From Prochlorococcus sp. AG-347-J20 (lineage in GTDB: Bacteria; Cyanobacteriota; Cyanobacteriia; PCC-6307; Cyanobiaceae): DNA of 64,000 nucleotides. Numbering within the stretch: the first letter of the stretch is position 1; every line of letters begins with the position of its first letter. The notes beneath the pieces were generated by a model that saw only the letters and a program-made list of their open reading frames with translations, did not search any database and was not told the DNA's origin. Shown here one piece after another: positions 9,644 through 19,369 of this stretch. The stretch is taken from the NCBI GenBank assembly GCA_003281485.1, contig QCBW01000001.1, forward strand, positions 1 to 64,000, given 5' to 3'. The position numbers and the translations under genes are program-made.

Positions 9644-10630
9644 AGACTCATTCCAGAAATTTTTAAGAGATATTTTTTGTTCATTTGTTAGTACAGGGAA
9701 AGACCAACTATTTTTCCAACATTTGTCAGAGGGTCCTGAGATGGGGAACATTTCAGATTTATACTTACTTTGTAAATAATCACTTTTGAAAGGAAGATAC
9801 CAACCCTGGCTTACTAATTTGTCCACTATTGATTTATTTTCTAAAGATTTAATCCATTTAATTAATATTGGATTACTAAAATTTGACCGACCAAGTAGAA
9901 AATGCCACATCAAAGGTACCCCTTGGCTTGGAAAAACTAAAGATAGCCTTGGATCTATTTTTAAATATTTTGAACAGAGACTATAGGGGACTATTGCAAT
10001 ACAAGCATCAGAATTAATCAACCAATTGAGCATATTTTTATCATCAAATAACATTGCTTGGCTTTTTAATTTTTTTAAGGAATTAGATGTATTAATTTTT
10101 TTAGCAATTGACAATATTATTCTGGGACTTTGTGGGAATATAATTTTTCCAGTTAATTTTTTAGAAAGAAGGAAATCCCAAGAAGCTTGAGCCGAATTTA
10201 TTAGTTCTTTATTATTTTTAATAATAATTGTATAGGGAACTACGCCAATAGGAAATAATTTACTTTTCTGATTTTGATTAAAACTTCCTAAAAAATCTAT
10301 CGATCTCTTATCCAAATTTTCGATCAGTGCATCTTCATTTATTTTTTCAAATTGTTCAAAATCTATACTATTAATCCATCCATCGTTTATTAAAGTAAAG
10401 TCGGAATTGAAAATTGTATTTTTATTTTTTTGTAGCCGAATATTTTCAAAATTAATTTTTTCCTGCTTCCATTCTTTTGGGATAGTATCTTTAAAAGATT
10501 CTGGATAAAAAGAATTTTGTAGTGCAATTTTCACCTTATTAGGGAGATTACTGCAAGAGTTTAAGAAAAATAAAAGGGAAAGCTTACCACAATTTAAAAA
10601 TTCTCTTCTGGTTGCAAATTTTGAAAACAT
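9632..10630 (-). CDS. Putative periplasmic solute-binding lipoprotein (PotD-like), orphan
   Basis: The 332-residue protein begins with a twin-arginine-type motif (TRREFLNCGKLSLLFFLNSC) whose hydrophobic core ends in a lipobox, FLNSC. That suggests a Tat-exported lipoprotein. The rest looks like an extracellular solute-binding fold of the polyamine/iron type: segments such as NNKELINSAQASWDFLLSKKLTGKIIFPQSPR and DACIAIVPYSLCSKYL are typical of such proteins. No ABC permease or ATPase lies beside it. It follows the CobT-like gene directly with no spacer. The ligand is unknown, and the family assignment is moderate because similarity is weak by eye. Confidence 0.62.
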   Translation of the reverse strand: MFSKFATRREFLNCGKLSLLFFLNSCSNLPNKVKIALQNSFYPESFKDTIPKEWKQEKINFENIRLQKNKNTIFNSDFTLINDGWINSIDFEQFEKINEDALIENLDKRSIDFLGSFNQNQKSKLFPIGVVPYTIIIKNNKELINSAQASWDFLLSKKLTGKIIFPQSPRIILSIAKKINTSNSLKKLKSQAMLFDDKNMLNWLINSDACIAIVPYSLCSKYLKIDPRLSLVFPSQGVPLMWHFLLGRSNFSNPILIKWIKSLENKSIVDKLVSQGWYLPFKSDYLQSKYKSEMFPISGPSDKCWKNSWSFPVLTNEQKISLKNFWNESLSP

Positions 10631-11788
10631 TCAGCAATCCTTCTCTAAAGAAATTTGACCTAGGCTCTTCATTATTTCCAGATTTTGTTGACACAATGAA
10701 ACTATTTCTTCATTTTTAAATCCATCTAAGAAAGCGAGCAATGATATTCCACCAGCACCTACACCTTCTTTCACATGACCTAATTCATAATCCTTCAATT
10801 CTTTGTATTTTGAGGATTTGAAATTTAAAGGACTTGCAAAACCTAATAATTTGACATCATATTTTTCATTAATTAGATTTACTAAATTATTTAAAGAATT
10901 ATCTTTGACAAGCCACCCGGTTGTCGCAATAAAAACATCTTCAATAAAGTAATCTTTATTTTTTTCATCTAAGAATTCTAATACAAGCATAATAACTGCT
11001 AACATCTGACTTCCACCAGATAATATGACAGGTAGTTTTGCTAACCTGGCACCAATTAATAGACCCATTGAGAAAGCTTGGAAAGGATCACCTACCGCCG
11101 CGACAACATCAAAAGAGTCGAAATCAGTCTTGAAATTTGCATTGAAAAGTCCTCTTTTAACTACTTTTCTTCTCAGTTCTCTAGGAGCTTTAAATAAACT
11201 ACTCCCTACTAAATTAGAAACCTCCAAACCAAAAGCTTCCATTACTGCCTGCGCAGTTGTGGTACCCCCTGGTACAGATTCAGAAATTAGAACTGGTTGT
11301 TTCAGGGATTTTCCTATCGCAAGACCTTTTTCATAGAGATTTAAAACTCTCTCTTTAGTCATCGATTTACCAGTAGTAAGACAATTTGATGGGCCCAATT
11401 CTCTATCTTCCACAACCAAATGATTAAAATAAGGCTTTGCTCCTATTCCCAGAGGAACAATAATTGGGTAAATATTTATGAGCTTTGAACAAACATGACT
11501 TATTAGTGCTGGAGTTACTCCTGCATTGAGAAGAGGCAATTTATATCTATAATCTTTTGAAGCCCCCTCAAGCAAAAATTCGGCATCTGCGAGCGCAGTT
11601 ATTCTTCTTGATTTTGCATTAATACCTGCAGCGGAAATTCCTGGAATTTGAGATGTATTAGTGCCTGCAATTACAAGAAATATTTTAAAATTATTACTAT
11701 TTTTCTTCAGTATTTCTATCTTGTTCAGTTGTCTTTTTTTATTGGATCTATTTCCAAAAAAATTTATCCCTAATTCTGTACTATACAT
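10631..11788 (-). CDS. CobT-like nicotinate-nucleotide phosphoribosyltransferase family protein (TIGR00303)
   Basis: The protein resembles the TIGR00303 family, relatives of CobT that activate the lower-ligand base in cobamide synthesis. Recognisable segments are AGTNTSQIPGISAAGINAKSRR near the N-terminus, SESVPGGTTTAQA in the middle, and a glycine-rich GVGAGGISLLAFLDG near the C-terminus where CobT carries its catalytic glutamate (here within KEGVGAGG). I chose the ATG at 11788. A TTG at 11803 would add five residues and overlap the upstream DUF2232 stop. It is the middle gene of a leftward trio. Prochlorococcus makes pseudocobalamin, so a cobamide role fits, as inference. Confidence 0.8.
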   Translation of the reverse strand: MYSTELGINFFGNRSNKKRQLNKIEILKKNSNNFKIFLVIAGTNTSQIPGISAAGINAKSRRITALADAEFLLEGASKDYRYKLPLLNAGVTPALISHVCSKLINIYPIIVPLGIGAKPYFNHLVVEDRELGPSNCLTTGKSMTKERVLNLYEKGLAIGKSLKQPVLISESVPGGTTTAQAVMEAFGLEVSNLVGSSLFKAPRELRRKVVKRGLFNANFKTDFDSFDVVAAVGDPFQAFSMGLLIGARLAKLPVILSGGSQMLAVIMLVLEFLDEKNKDYFIEDVFIATTGWLVKDNSLNNLVNLINEKYDVKLLGFASPLNFKSSKYKELKDYELGHVKEGVGAGGISLLAFLDGFKNEEIVSLCQQNLEIMKSLGQISLEKDC

Positions 11789-11799
11789 TTTTAATTTTT

Positions 11800-12438
11800 T
11801 CAATTTTTAAAATCAACTAAGCTATTTAATAATCTAGGGGGATCTGGGATATTTAATTTAAATCTTGGAAACAAAGAAAATGCAACTACATGTATCGTTA
11901 AAACGTAAACTATTTCTTGAAAAATTATTAAAAAAATTGCGCCTAATTGGATAGTTAAAATTGAGGGAGAAAAAGGTAAATTTAATAATCCAATCAACTT
12001 TTCTATTAGACCATAACTCGCTCTTGTAATTAAAACCCAAAGATTATCACCAACCAACGTAGATAATGCTATCACTCGTAGGAAAAAACCAAGAGTTCCA
12101 ATAATAACTCCTATAGTTAGACTAAATCCCCAACTTTTTTCTCTAAACCAAGACCAGCCCAACCAAAAAGCCAAGATCCCATAAGGAAATAAAAATAAAG
12201 TTCCTCTAACAGGACCCATAATTATGAATAAAAGTAGGAATTGTATTAGGAGTCCTTCTAATGCAGTTTTAGTTCCTCTTCTCAAGTGCAACAGTATCAT
12301 TGGAAGGGGTAAAATTAACCTTAATAAAGCTCCACCAATTGGCAAATAATATAACGCAACCCATAATAAAGAAGAAAGAGATGCTAAATATGAGGTCTCG
12401 ACAATATTTAATGCTTCAGTTTTTGTTTTAATTTTCAT
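11800..12438 (-). CDS. DUF2232-family membrane protein
   Basis: This 212-residue integral membrane protein has about five or six hydrophobic segments and short loops such as LHLRRGTKTALEG. The pattern matches the DUF2232 (YybS-like) family, which is related to S components of ECF vitamin transporters but has no settled substrate. It is the first gene of a leftward group with the CobT-like gene, which starts within about 12 bases or overlaps it, and the solute-binding lipoprotein. The pairing with a CobT relative suggests, without proving, a role in uptake of a cobamide precursor. Confidence 0.72.
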   Translation of the reverse strand: MKIKTKTEALNIVETSYLASLSSLLWVALYYLPIGGALLRLILPLPMILLHLRRGTKTALEGLLIQFLLLFIIMGPVRGTLFLFPYGILAFWLGWSWFREKSWGFSLTIGVIIGTLGFFLRVIALSTLVGDNLWVLITRASYGLIEKLIGLLNLPFSPSILTIQLGAIFLIIFQEIVYVLTIHVVAFSLFPRFKLNIPDPPRLLNSLVDFKN

Positions 12439-12458
12439 TTTTTATTAATGTTTTTGAA

Positions 12459-13037
12459 TTAATTTTTATTCATACTTTTATTTTTTGAATCTAAGATACG
12501 TTCAATCTTTTCTATTTCAAAATTTACCTCAGAATTACTTAATATGGAACTTAATTCTTCAGTGGGATCTTTGGGATCTACATCTTTTAAGATGAATATT
12601 ATTTTGTAAGATTGAAGATCAATATTTCTTTTTTTTGTAGACTTCTTAATTTTGTTATTTTTTTGTCTTGGTATTTTTTCTGAATTTATATCGTTTTTAC
12701 TTTCGATAAAATTTTCTGGCTTTTCTACTTTCTTTATTTTTTTATTTTCTTTATCATTAAGCTCTTTGTTTTCTTTTACTAATATTTTTTTATTTTCTTG
12801 AACATTTTTTGGCTTTTCTACTTTTTTAATTTTTTTATTTTCTTTATCATTAAGCTCTTCGTTTTCTTTTACTAATATTTTTTTATTTTCTAAATTATTT
12901 TGTAAATCTTCTTCTTTGCTTATTTTTTCTAAGTTATTAAAACTACTTTCAAGAAAATTTCCAATCCTCCCGCCAGAGCATGATTGTAAGAAAATTAAAA
13001 AAATTAATAAAAAAAATTGTTTTTTTTTAAAAATCAT
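12459..13037 (-). CDS. Hypothetical lipoprotein with tandem 31-residue repeats
   Basis: I do not recognise this 192-residue protein. It begins with a classical lipoprotein signal peptide, basic KKK then a hydrophobic core ending in the lipobox LQSC at about residues 17-20. The middle (about 45-125) is very rich in Lys, Glu and Asn and contains two near-identical 31-residue repeats with the core ENKKILVKEN...LNDKENKKIKKVEKP. The last 45 residues (SYKIIFILKDVDPKDPTEEL...) look folded and may be the functional domain. It lies 8 bases downstream of topA and could be cotranscribed with it. An envelope spacer or tether role is only a guess. Confidence 0.75.
   Translation of the reverse strand: MIFKKKQFFLLIFLIFLQSCSGGRIGNFLESSFNNLEKISKEEDLQNNLENKKILVKENEELNDKENKKIKKVEKPKNVQENKKILVKENKELNDKENKKIKKVEKPENFIESKNDINSEKIPRQKNNKIKKSTKKRNIDLQSYKIIFILKDVDPKDPTEELSSILSNSEVNFEIEKIERILDSKNKSMNKN
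12718..12890. repeat. Two-copy 93-base tandem repeat inside the lipoprotein gene
   Basis: On the + strand, a block starting GGCTTTTCTACTTT at 12718 recurs at 12811, giving a period of 93 bases (31 codons) and two nearly identical copies. They encode the Lys/Glu-rich repeats of the lipoprotein. Few differences separate the copies, so the duplication is either recent or kept alike by recombination. Confidence 0.85.
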
Positions 13038-13045
13038 ATTTTTTT

Positions 13046-15652
13046 CTAACTTTTCGTTTTCCTATTAGTTTTTTTAGTACTTATTTTTGTTTTTTTTAAA
13101 ATAGAGCTTTTTTTATCTTTTAGTTTTTCTTCTAAGAGAAAAACAGCATCATCTATAGTGAATTTTTCTAAGTCAGTATCTTTTGCAAGCGAAACATTAG
13201 TTTTGCCACATTTTATGTAAACCCCATATCTTCCATTTAATATTTGGATTTTTTCTTTAAATTCTTTTGGTTTTCCAAAGTCTTTAAGTACCTCTTGACC
13301 ACCTCTACCCATTTTTGGCATTGCAAGAATTTCTAATGCTCGTTTTATATCAACGGTAAAAACATCATCCTCTTTCTTTAAGGATCTATTTTCAGATTCA
13401 TTTTCATTTTTAATCCATTTGATATAAGGTCCAAATCTTCCTCTATCAGCCTCAATAACTCCTCCTTCAGGATGAACTCCTAACAATCTAGGCAAACTTA
13501 AAAGTACGAGAGCCTCATCTAGAGTTAGATCATCAGTTTTTAACTCTTTGGGCAATGAAGCTCTTCTTGGTTTAGCTTTATCTTTATCATTATTTCCCAA
13601 TTGTACGTAAGGTCCATAAGGGCCAAATCTTAAAAAGACTTTTTCCCCAGTTTTTGGATCAGTTCCCAGATCTGATGGGCCACTTAAAATTTGATCAACT
13701 TGCTTTATGTCTAAATCTCCAGGAGTAATATCCATCGGAAGATTACCTTTCGCCAGAATTTCATTACCAGATTTATCAATTTTTGTACCCTCAAGCCAAG
13801 GTCCGTTAGAGCCTATTCTGACTACGCAAGGAAGGTCTTCGAAATCAACTTGCCTATAAGCTTTACCATCAATATCACCCTCTGTTTTCTGAACTTTTAC
13901 CTCCAAACCATTTTTACCTTTATAGAAAGTTTCGAGATATGGTAGCCACTCAAGATTACCTGAAGATATTTCATCCAATGAAGATTCCATTTTCGCAGTA
14001 AAAGTAGTATCAACTAGATCAGGAAAATGTTCTTCTAATAGAGCAGTAACAGCAAAAGCTGTAAAAGTTGGAGCCAAAGTATTGGAAGATATATTCGCAT
14101 AGCCCCTATCCACTATTGTCCCAATAATACTTGCATAGGTAGAAGGTCTTCCAATTCCTTCTTTTTCAAGTACTTTAACTAATGCAGCCTCTGTATATCT
14201 TGCAGGAGGTTTAGTTTCATGAAAAGTAGATTCCTTATTATTAACTTCAAGACGTATTCCAGTTGTTAAGTTTGGGATAATAATTTCTTGTTGTTCAAGG
14301 GATGAACTTGGGTCATCACTTCCCTCGACATAAGCTCTGAAGAATCCTGCGAAATCAATACTTTTCCCGCTCGATTTAAATAATCCCTCCCCCACGCTAA
14401 TTTCAGCATTAATCATTGTCAGCCGTGCTTCTGCCATCTGACTAGCTACAGTTCTTTTCCAAATTAAATCGTAAAGAGATAAGTCCCTACCAGTTAGATT
14501 AGTTTCCTTTGGTGTTTTAAATACCTCACCTGCTGGCCTAATAGCTTCGTGTGCTTCTTGAGCATTTCTTGCAGTTGAATTAAATTGTCTTGGCGAGTTA
14601 GATAAATATTCTTTTCCATACATAGAACTGACACATTCTCTAGCAGCTCTGGTGGCTTGTTCGGAAAGATGAACTGAATCGGTTCTCATATATGTTATGA
14701 AACCTCTCTCATATAGCCCTTGTGCACATCTCATAGTTTCTCTTGCAGACAAACGAAGCTTCCTATTTGCTTCTTGTTGTAGTGTGCTAGTTGTAAATGG
14801 AGGAACTGGCTTACGAATGGATGGTTTTTTTTCGATTTTTGAGACTAACCAATCCTCTGAGGAAAAAGCATTCAATAAGTCATTTACTTTTTCTTCTTTT
14901 AAAATTAAAGATTTATTTCCTTGTTTTAATTTGCCGGTCTGTTCATCGAAATCGGAACCATTAGAAATTCTTTGACCACTTAAACTGAATAATTTAGTTT
15001 CGAAAGTAACATTATCTTTTACTAGGGTAGCTTTAACCCCCCAATAACTTGCTTTCTTAAAGGATCTTCTTTCTCTCTCTCTCCTAACAAGAAGTCTTAC
15101 TGAAACTGATTGAACACGACCAGCAGATAATCGGGGGGCTACCTTCTTCCAAAGTAAAGGAGATAATTCATATCCAAAAAGCCTATCCAAAATTCTTCTT
15201 GTTTCTTGAGCCTGAACAAGTTCCATATCAATTTCTCTAGTTTGATCTAAAGCTTTATTAATTGCCTTTTTTGTAATTTCATGAAAAACCATTCTCTTAG
15301 TTGGTATTTTAGGCTTAAGTATTTGAAGTAGATGCCAACTAATACTCTCTCCCTCTCTATCTTCATCAGTTGCCAGTAATAGCTGGGACGCACCTTTCAA
15401 TGCATCTTTCAACTCTTTAACAACCTTTTTCTTATCTTTTGGAACTATATAAAGTGGTTCAAAATCTTCTGTTGTATTAACTCCTATCCTTGACCATTTT
15501 TCCTTTTTAACCGCGGCAGGTATTTCAGCAGCTCCTTTTGGAAGATCTCTTACGTGTCCCATCGAAGCGAGAACTTCATAATTAGAAGGCAAAAACTTTC
15601 TTATAGTTTTTGCTTTAGTGGGACTTTCAACAATAACAAGTGTGTGATCCAA
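13046..15652 (-). CDS. topA: DNA topoisomerase I
   Basis: This type IA topoisomerase relaxes negative supercoils. The 868-residue protein starts with a Toprim domain (VIVESPTKAKTI; the acidic ATDEDREGE near residue 95) and has the active-site tyrosine Y321 in ITYMRTDS. The C-terminal third lacks four-cysteine zinc fingers and instead carries repeated basic modules with the pattern RFGPYGPYVQLG, RFGPYIKW and GRYGVYIKCG, as in cyanobacterial enzymes. The start is TTG at 15652. The gene is divergent from ndhB across a 175-base spacer with no further gene visible. Confidence 0.97.
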   Translation of the reverse strand: MDHTLVIVESPTKAKTIRKFLPSNYEVLASMGHVRDLPKGAAEIPAAVKKEKWSRIGVNTTEDFEPLYIVPKDKKKVVKELKDALKGASQLLLATDEDREGESISWHLLQILKPKIPTKRMVFHEITKKAINKALDQTREIDMELVQAQETRRILDRLFGYELSPLLWKKVAPRLSAGRVQSVSVRLLVRRERERRSFKKASYWGVKATLVKDNVTFETKLFSLSGQRISNGSDFDEQTGKLKQGNKSLILKEEKVNDLLNAFSSEDWLVSKIEKKPSIRKPVPPFTTSTLQQEANRKLRLSARETMRCAQGLYERGFITYMRTDSVHLSEQATRAARECVSSMYGKEYLSNSPRQFNSTARNAQEAHEAIRPAGEVFKTPKETNLTGRDLSLYDLIWKRTVASQMAEARLTMINAEISVGEGLFKSSGKSIDFAGFFRAYVEGSDDPSSSLEQQEIIIPNLTTGIRLEVNNKESTFHETKPPARYTEAALVKVLEKEGIGRPSTYASIIGTIVDRGYANISSNTLAPTFTAFAVTALLEEHFPDLVDTTFTAKMESSLDEISSGNLEWLPYLETFYKGKNGLEVKVQKTEGDIDGKAYRQVDFEDLPCVVRIGSNGPWLEGTKIDKSGNEILAKGNLPMDITPGDLDIKQVDQILSGPSDLGTDPKTGEKVFLRFGPYGPYVQLGNNDKDKAKPRRASLPKELKTDDLTLDEALVLLSLPRLLGVHPEGGVIEADRGRFGPYIKWIKNENESENRSLKKEDDVFTVDIKRALEILAMPKMGRGGQEVLKDFGKPKEFKEKIQILNGRYGVYIKCGKTNVSLAKDTDLEKFTIDDAVFLLEEKLKDKKSSILKKTKISTKKTNRKTKS

Positions 15653-15827
15653 GGTTTATTTCAAAAATTGGTGTTTTTGTTCAGTTAGGGCATATTATGA
15701 TTATTTGAAGCTTTTTCAAGTAATTTCTTCTGAAAATTTCAAAAATCATACCCACAAATTATAATCAAGTTAAGATTAACTCTTAGACCCTTACAATCAA
15801 ACATCTAATTTAATCCAATTTAATAAA

Positions 15828-17348
15828 GTGCCCAACGAAATCTTTACAATTAATTTAAATGCTCAAGCCATTATTCCAGAGGTTTTTATTTTACTAGGCA
15901 TTGTTGGAACACTTCTTGTAGATTTAGCTGGAGAAAAAACTGCATCAAAATGGGCACCAATAATTTGCTATTTATCAATTGGCAGCTCTCTTCTTAGTTT
16001 AGCTTTGCAATGGAGTAATCCGGTAGAAAGCGCATTCCTTGGGTCCTTTAATTCAGATAATTTGGCAATCGCATTTAGAGCAATAATATCTTTATCAACC
16101 CTAGTATCTTTACTTATAAGTTGGAGGTATACAGAACAAAGTGGTAGCCCTATTGGCGAGTTCGCTGCGATAGTTCTTTCGGCCACACTTGGAGCAATGC
16201 TTTTGTGTGGATCTACTGACCTTATAAGTGTATTTATATCTCTGGAGACTTTATCTGTAGCAAGCTACTTACTATCTGGCTACCTCAAGAGAGATCCAAG
16301 AAGTTCAGAAGCGGCCTTAAAATACCTCCTTGTTGGATCAGCAGCTGCTGCTGTCTATTTGTATGGGTCCTCATTTCTTTATGGATTAAGTGGTTCAACA
16401 AACTTAGCGACGATAGGTTTAGAGATTATTAACAAGCCAACCTTCATTACTTCCTTAGCTCTTGTATTTGTCTTATCAACAGTTGCTTTTAAAATTGCTG
16501 CTGTTCCCTTTCATCAATGGACTCCTGATGTATACGAGGGTTCACCTACACCTGTAGTAGCCTTTTTATCTGTTGGCTCAAAAACAGCAGGCTTTGCATT
16601 CGCAATAAGAATATTAAGCACGACTTTCTCTTCTTTTGACGAAGAATGGAAACTTTTGTTTACCATTTTGGCAATATTGAGCATGGCTCTAGGTAATGTT
16701 GTAGCTCTAGCTCAAACCTCAATGAAAAGGATGCTAGCCTACAGTTCTATTGGACAAGCCGGATTTGTAATGATTGGAATAGTATCTGGCACACAAGATG
16801 GTTTATCAGCTTCTGTTTTATATTTGGCTGCATATTTGTTTATGAATTTGGGTGCATTTTCTTGTGTAATACTTTTCTCACTAAGAACTGGTTCTGACAG
16901 AATTCTTGATTACTCTGGGCTTTACCAAAAAGATCCTCTCATTACATTAGGCCTTTCCCTTTGTCTTCTATCTCTTGGAGGTTTGCCTCCAATGTTAGGA
17001 TTTTTTGGAAAGATATACTTGTTCTTTGCAGGTTGGGCAAATCATCAATATCTATTAGTAATAGTTGGATTAGTAACTTCAGTTATATCTATTTATTACT
17101 ATATTTCAGTGATAAAAATGATGGTAGTTAAAGAACCACAGGAAGCTTCTGAAATAGTCAAATCATATCCTGAAATTAATTGGGGAATTGTAGGATTACC
17201 ACCCTTAAGAATTGCACTTTATACTTGCGTGGCAGTAACTGCTCTTGGAGGAATCTTATCCAATCCTCTTTTTCAATTAGCTAATGAAGCAGTTTCAGAA
17301 ACTCCTTTCCTACAAGATATTGTTGCTACCGCAAACAATATTTCCTAG
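15828..17348 (+). CDS. ndhB: NAD(P)H-quinone oxidoreductase subunit 2
   Basis: This is a membrane, antiporter-like subunit of the cyanobacterial NDH-1 complex, used in respiration, cyclic electron flow around photosystem I and CO2 uptake. It has 506 residues and about fourteen helices, the normal length. The family core is visible in [17 protein letters not shown], with conserved charged residues inside helices (for example the lysine of [14 protein letters not shown]). The start is GTG at 15828. The ABC ATPase gene begins 16 bases after the stop. Confidence 0.97.
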   Translation: MPNEIFTINLNAQAIIPEVFILLGIVGTLLVDLAGEKTASKWAPIICYLSIGSSLLSLALQWSNPVESAFLGSFNSDNLAIAFRAIISLSTLVSLLISWRYTEQSGSPIGEFAAIVLSATLGAMLLCGSTDLISVFISLETLSVASYLLSGYLKRDPRSSEAALKYLLVGSAAAAVYLYGSSFLYGLSGSTNLATIGLEIINKPTFITSLALVFVLSTVAFKIAAVPFHQWTPDVYEGSPTPVVAFLSVGSKTAGFAFAIRILSTTFSSFDEEWKLLFTILAILSMALGNVVALAQTSMKRMLAYSSIGQAGFVMIGIVSGTQDGLSASVLYLAAYLFMNLGAFSCVILFSLRTGSDRILDYSGLYQKDPLITLGLSLCLLSLGGLPPMLGFFGKIYLFFAGWANHQYLLVIVGLVTSVISIYYYISVIKMMVVKEPQEASEIVKSYPEINWGIVGLPPLRIALYTCVAVTALGGILSNPLFQLANEAVSETPFLQDIVATANNIS

Positions 17349-17364
17349 AAGAATTCTTTAAGAA

Positions 17365-18051
17365 ATGTCTAAGAAAGTCGCGAGTTTAGAAAACATATCT
17401 AAAACATATGGGAAAGAGGATCTAACTGTAAAAGCTTTAGACAAAATAAACTTAGACATTCATAAAGGTGATTATTTGGCTGTAATGGGAGCTAGTGGCT
17501 CAGGCAAAAGTACAGCTATGAATATTATTGGTTGTCTAGATAGACCATCTGAAGGTGTTTATAAATTAAATGGAATTCCTGTTGAGAATTTGTCTGATGA
17601 TGAGCTCGCGGGAATACGTAACCAAAAATTAGGCTTCGTTTTTCAACAATTTCATCTTCTTTCAGACGCAACTGCTCTTGAGAACGTAACCTTGCCGATG
17701 ATTTATGCTGGTATTGACCCTGAGCAAAGATTAGAGCGAGGTAAGAATGCCTTAAAAAAAGTTGGCCTTTCAGAAAGAATGAATAATCGCCCAAACCAAC
17801 TATCCGGAGGTCAACAACAACGAGTTGCTATTGCGAGGGCTATTATAAATAACCCTGCAATTTTGTTAGCAGACGAACCTACTGGAGCACTAGATTCAAA
17901 AACTACTGAAGATGTATTAGATCTTTTTGACAAACTGCATGAATCTGGAATAACTATAGTTTTAGTTACCCACGAAGATGAAGTTGCAAATCGCGCAAAA
18001 AAAATAGCAAAATTTAAGGATGGAAGAATAGTTGAATTAAAAGTTAATTAA
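17365..18051 (+). CDS. ABC transporter ATP-binding protein (DevA/MacB/LolD type)
   Basis: This 228-residue ATPase carries Walker A GASGSGKST near residue 40, a Q-loop in FVFQQFHLL, signature LSGGQQQRVAIARA near 145 and Walker B ILLADEPTGALDS. The last motif is typical of the MacB/LolD/DevA group, which works with FtsX-like permeases in envelope export. No such permease is adjacent, so its partner must be encoded elsewhere. It follows ndhB by 16 bases and converges with birA with a 2-base gap. Confidence 0.92.
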   Translation: MSKKVASLENISKTYGKEDLTVKALDKINLDIHKGDYLAVMGASGSGKSTAMNIIGCLDRPSEGVYKLNGIPVENLSDDELAGIRNQKLGFVFQQFHLLSDATALENVTLPMIYAGIDPEQRLERGKNALKKVGLSERMNNRPNQLSGGQQQRVAIARAIINNPAILLADEPTGALDSKTTEDVLDLFDKLHESGITIVLVTHEDEVANRAKKIAKFKDGRIVELKVN

Positions 18052-18053
18052 AT

Positions 18054-18803
18054 TCAAGGTCTTCTTATTACCTTCAGTTGAGTTTCATTTTCAATTCTTA
18101 AATGCCCATTCGAATCAATATCTTTAATTTTCCATGTATGAGGAGAATAACCACTAGGTAAAAAACTTTTTGTAAGAAACTTATTTGCAGATTTAATCAC
18201 ATATTCTTTCTGTTTATTGCATTCAATTGAATCATAAAAAACTTTAAGAAGTTTGGCTGTCCAATAATTTTGATTAATATTCTTGGTTTGAAGTATTTTT
18301 GATAATGAAATACCTTCTGATGGAGTGTAATTTAAAACATTCATGCCAAGTCCTATTCTTACATAGATAATTTCCTTGCCTCTTGTTATAACCCTCGGTA
18401 AAAATCCAATCAACTTTTTTGAACCAAAAAAAATATCATTTGGCCATTTCAAACAAACATTTATATTCTCTTTTCTAAGCATTTCACAAATCTTAATACC
18501 TAAAGACAAATTAAATATTTGACTTTCAAATTCTTTTGAGAATATTGGGTAAGCTGCACTTAACCAAATCCCTCCTTTTGGAGAAACCCAAGTTTTTGAG
18601 TTTTGACCAACCCCTGAAGACTGTTCTCTTGCAATTATCGCCACTGGCTGGTTTCTCTTTATTTCAGAATATCTAAGTCTGTTCGTTAAATCATTTTCGG
18701 TACTTTTACATTTTGTTTTGTAATGAAGCCTCCAACATGGATATGGTCCTTGAATTTTTTTTAAATAAAAAACTGTCTTAGCTGCAGATCCAATAACTTT
18801 CAC
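18054..18803 (-). CDS. birA: Biotin--[acetyl-CoA-carboxylase] ligase
   Basis: The enzyme adenylates biotin and attaches it to the carboxyl carrier protein of acetyl-CoA carboxylase. The protein is 249 residues with only the catalytic and C-terminal domains; there is no DNA-binding helix-turn-helix, so it should not act as a repressor. The ATP/biotin-binding loop appears as AREQSSGVGQNSKTW, near residue 60, followed by WPNDIFFGSKKLIGFLP, the conserved KWPND(I/L) and lysine region. The start is GTG at 18803, 30 bases from the divergent DciA-like gene. Confidence 0.9.
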   Translation of the reverse strand: MKVIGSAAKTVFYLKKIQGPYPCWRLHYKTKCKSTENDLTNRLRYSEIKRNQPVAIIAREQSSGVGQNSKTWVSPKGGIWLSAAYPIFSKEFESQIFNLSLGIKICEMLRKENINVCLKWPNDIFFGSKKLIGFLPRVITRGKEIIYVRIGLGMNVLNYTPSEGISLSKILQTKNINQNYWTAKLLKVFYDSIECNKQKEYVIKSANKFLTKSFLPSGYSPHTWKIKDIDSNGHLRIENETQLKVIRRP

Positions 18804-18902
18804 AAACTCTTTATTAAAACAACAAGCATCTTTTTGAAGATTAGATTAACTTTAGTCTTAATAAGTAAATTTTACAAATTGGATAAAAAGTATTTGCCAA
18901 TA

Positions 18903-19364
18903 ATGAATAAGAGGAATCCACATCTATTAAAAAATTGTCTTGATAATTTCAAAAAATCATGGGCGGACTTAGATAAACTTTCTAAAATTAACGAAAGCTG
19001 GAGAGACTTAATAGGTTTGGAACTTTTTCAAGAATGCAAACCATTAAATATTGAAAAGAAAATACTTACTATTGCAGTAAATCATCCACAGTGGCGCCAA
19101 GCTTTAATCTATAACAAGCATAAATTAAAAGAGAGAATCGAGAAGATTGGAATAACTTTGAAGGAAATAAAAATAATACAAAATTATGAAATTAAAAATA
19201 AAAATATTAAAGCTTCTAATGCAAAGATAGTTTGGGCAAATCATCCAAGTAGAATCCATCAAAATAATATGTGCATTTGTACTCTCTGTAATTCCCCAAC
19301 TCCTGAAGGTGAAATCAAAAGATGGGGAAAGTGTTCTTTTTGTTGGAGAAAAAAAAATAACTAA
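18903..19364 (+). CDS. DUF721/DciA-like protein with C-terminal zinc-ribbon cysteines
   Basis: Residues about 10-90 match the DUF721 (DciA-like) fold, seen in SWADLDKLSKINESWRDLIG and KILTIAVNHPQWRQAL. DciA family members help load the replicative helicase DnaB in many bacteria without DnaC. Here a C-terminal extension carries four cysteines as CTLC and CSFC, separated by 16 residues, which suggests a small zinc ribbon. I chose the ATG at 18903; a TTG at 18834 would add 23 hydrophobic/basic residues. The gene converges with menG, with a gap of 5 bases. The replication role is inferred from the family. Confidence 0.72.
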   Translation: MNKRNPHLLKNCLDNFKKSWADLDKLSKINESWRDLIGLELFQECKPLNIEKKILTIAVNHPQWRQALIYNKHKLKERIEKIGITLKEIKIIQNYEIKNKNIKASNAKIVWANHPSRIHQNNMCICTLCNSPTPEGEIKRWGKCSFCWRKKNN

Positions 19365-19369
19365 ATTCT

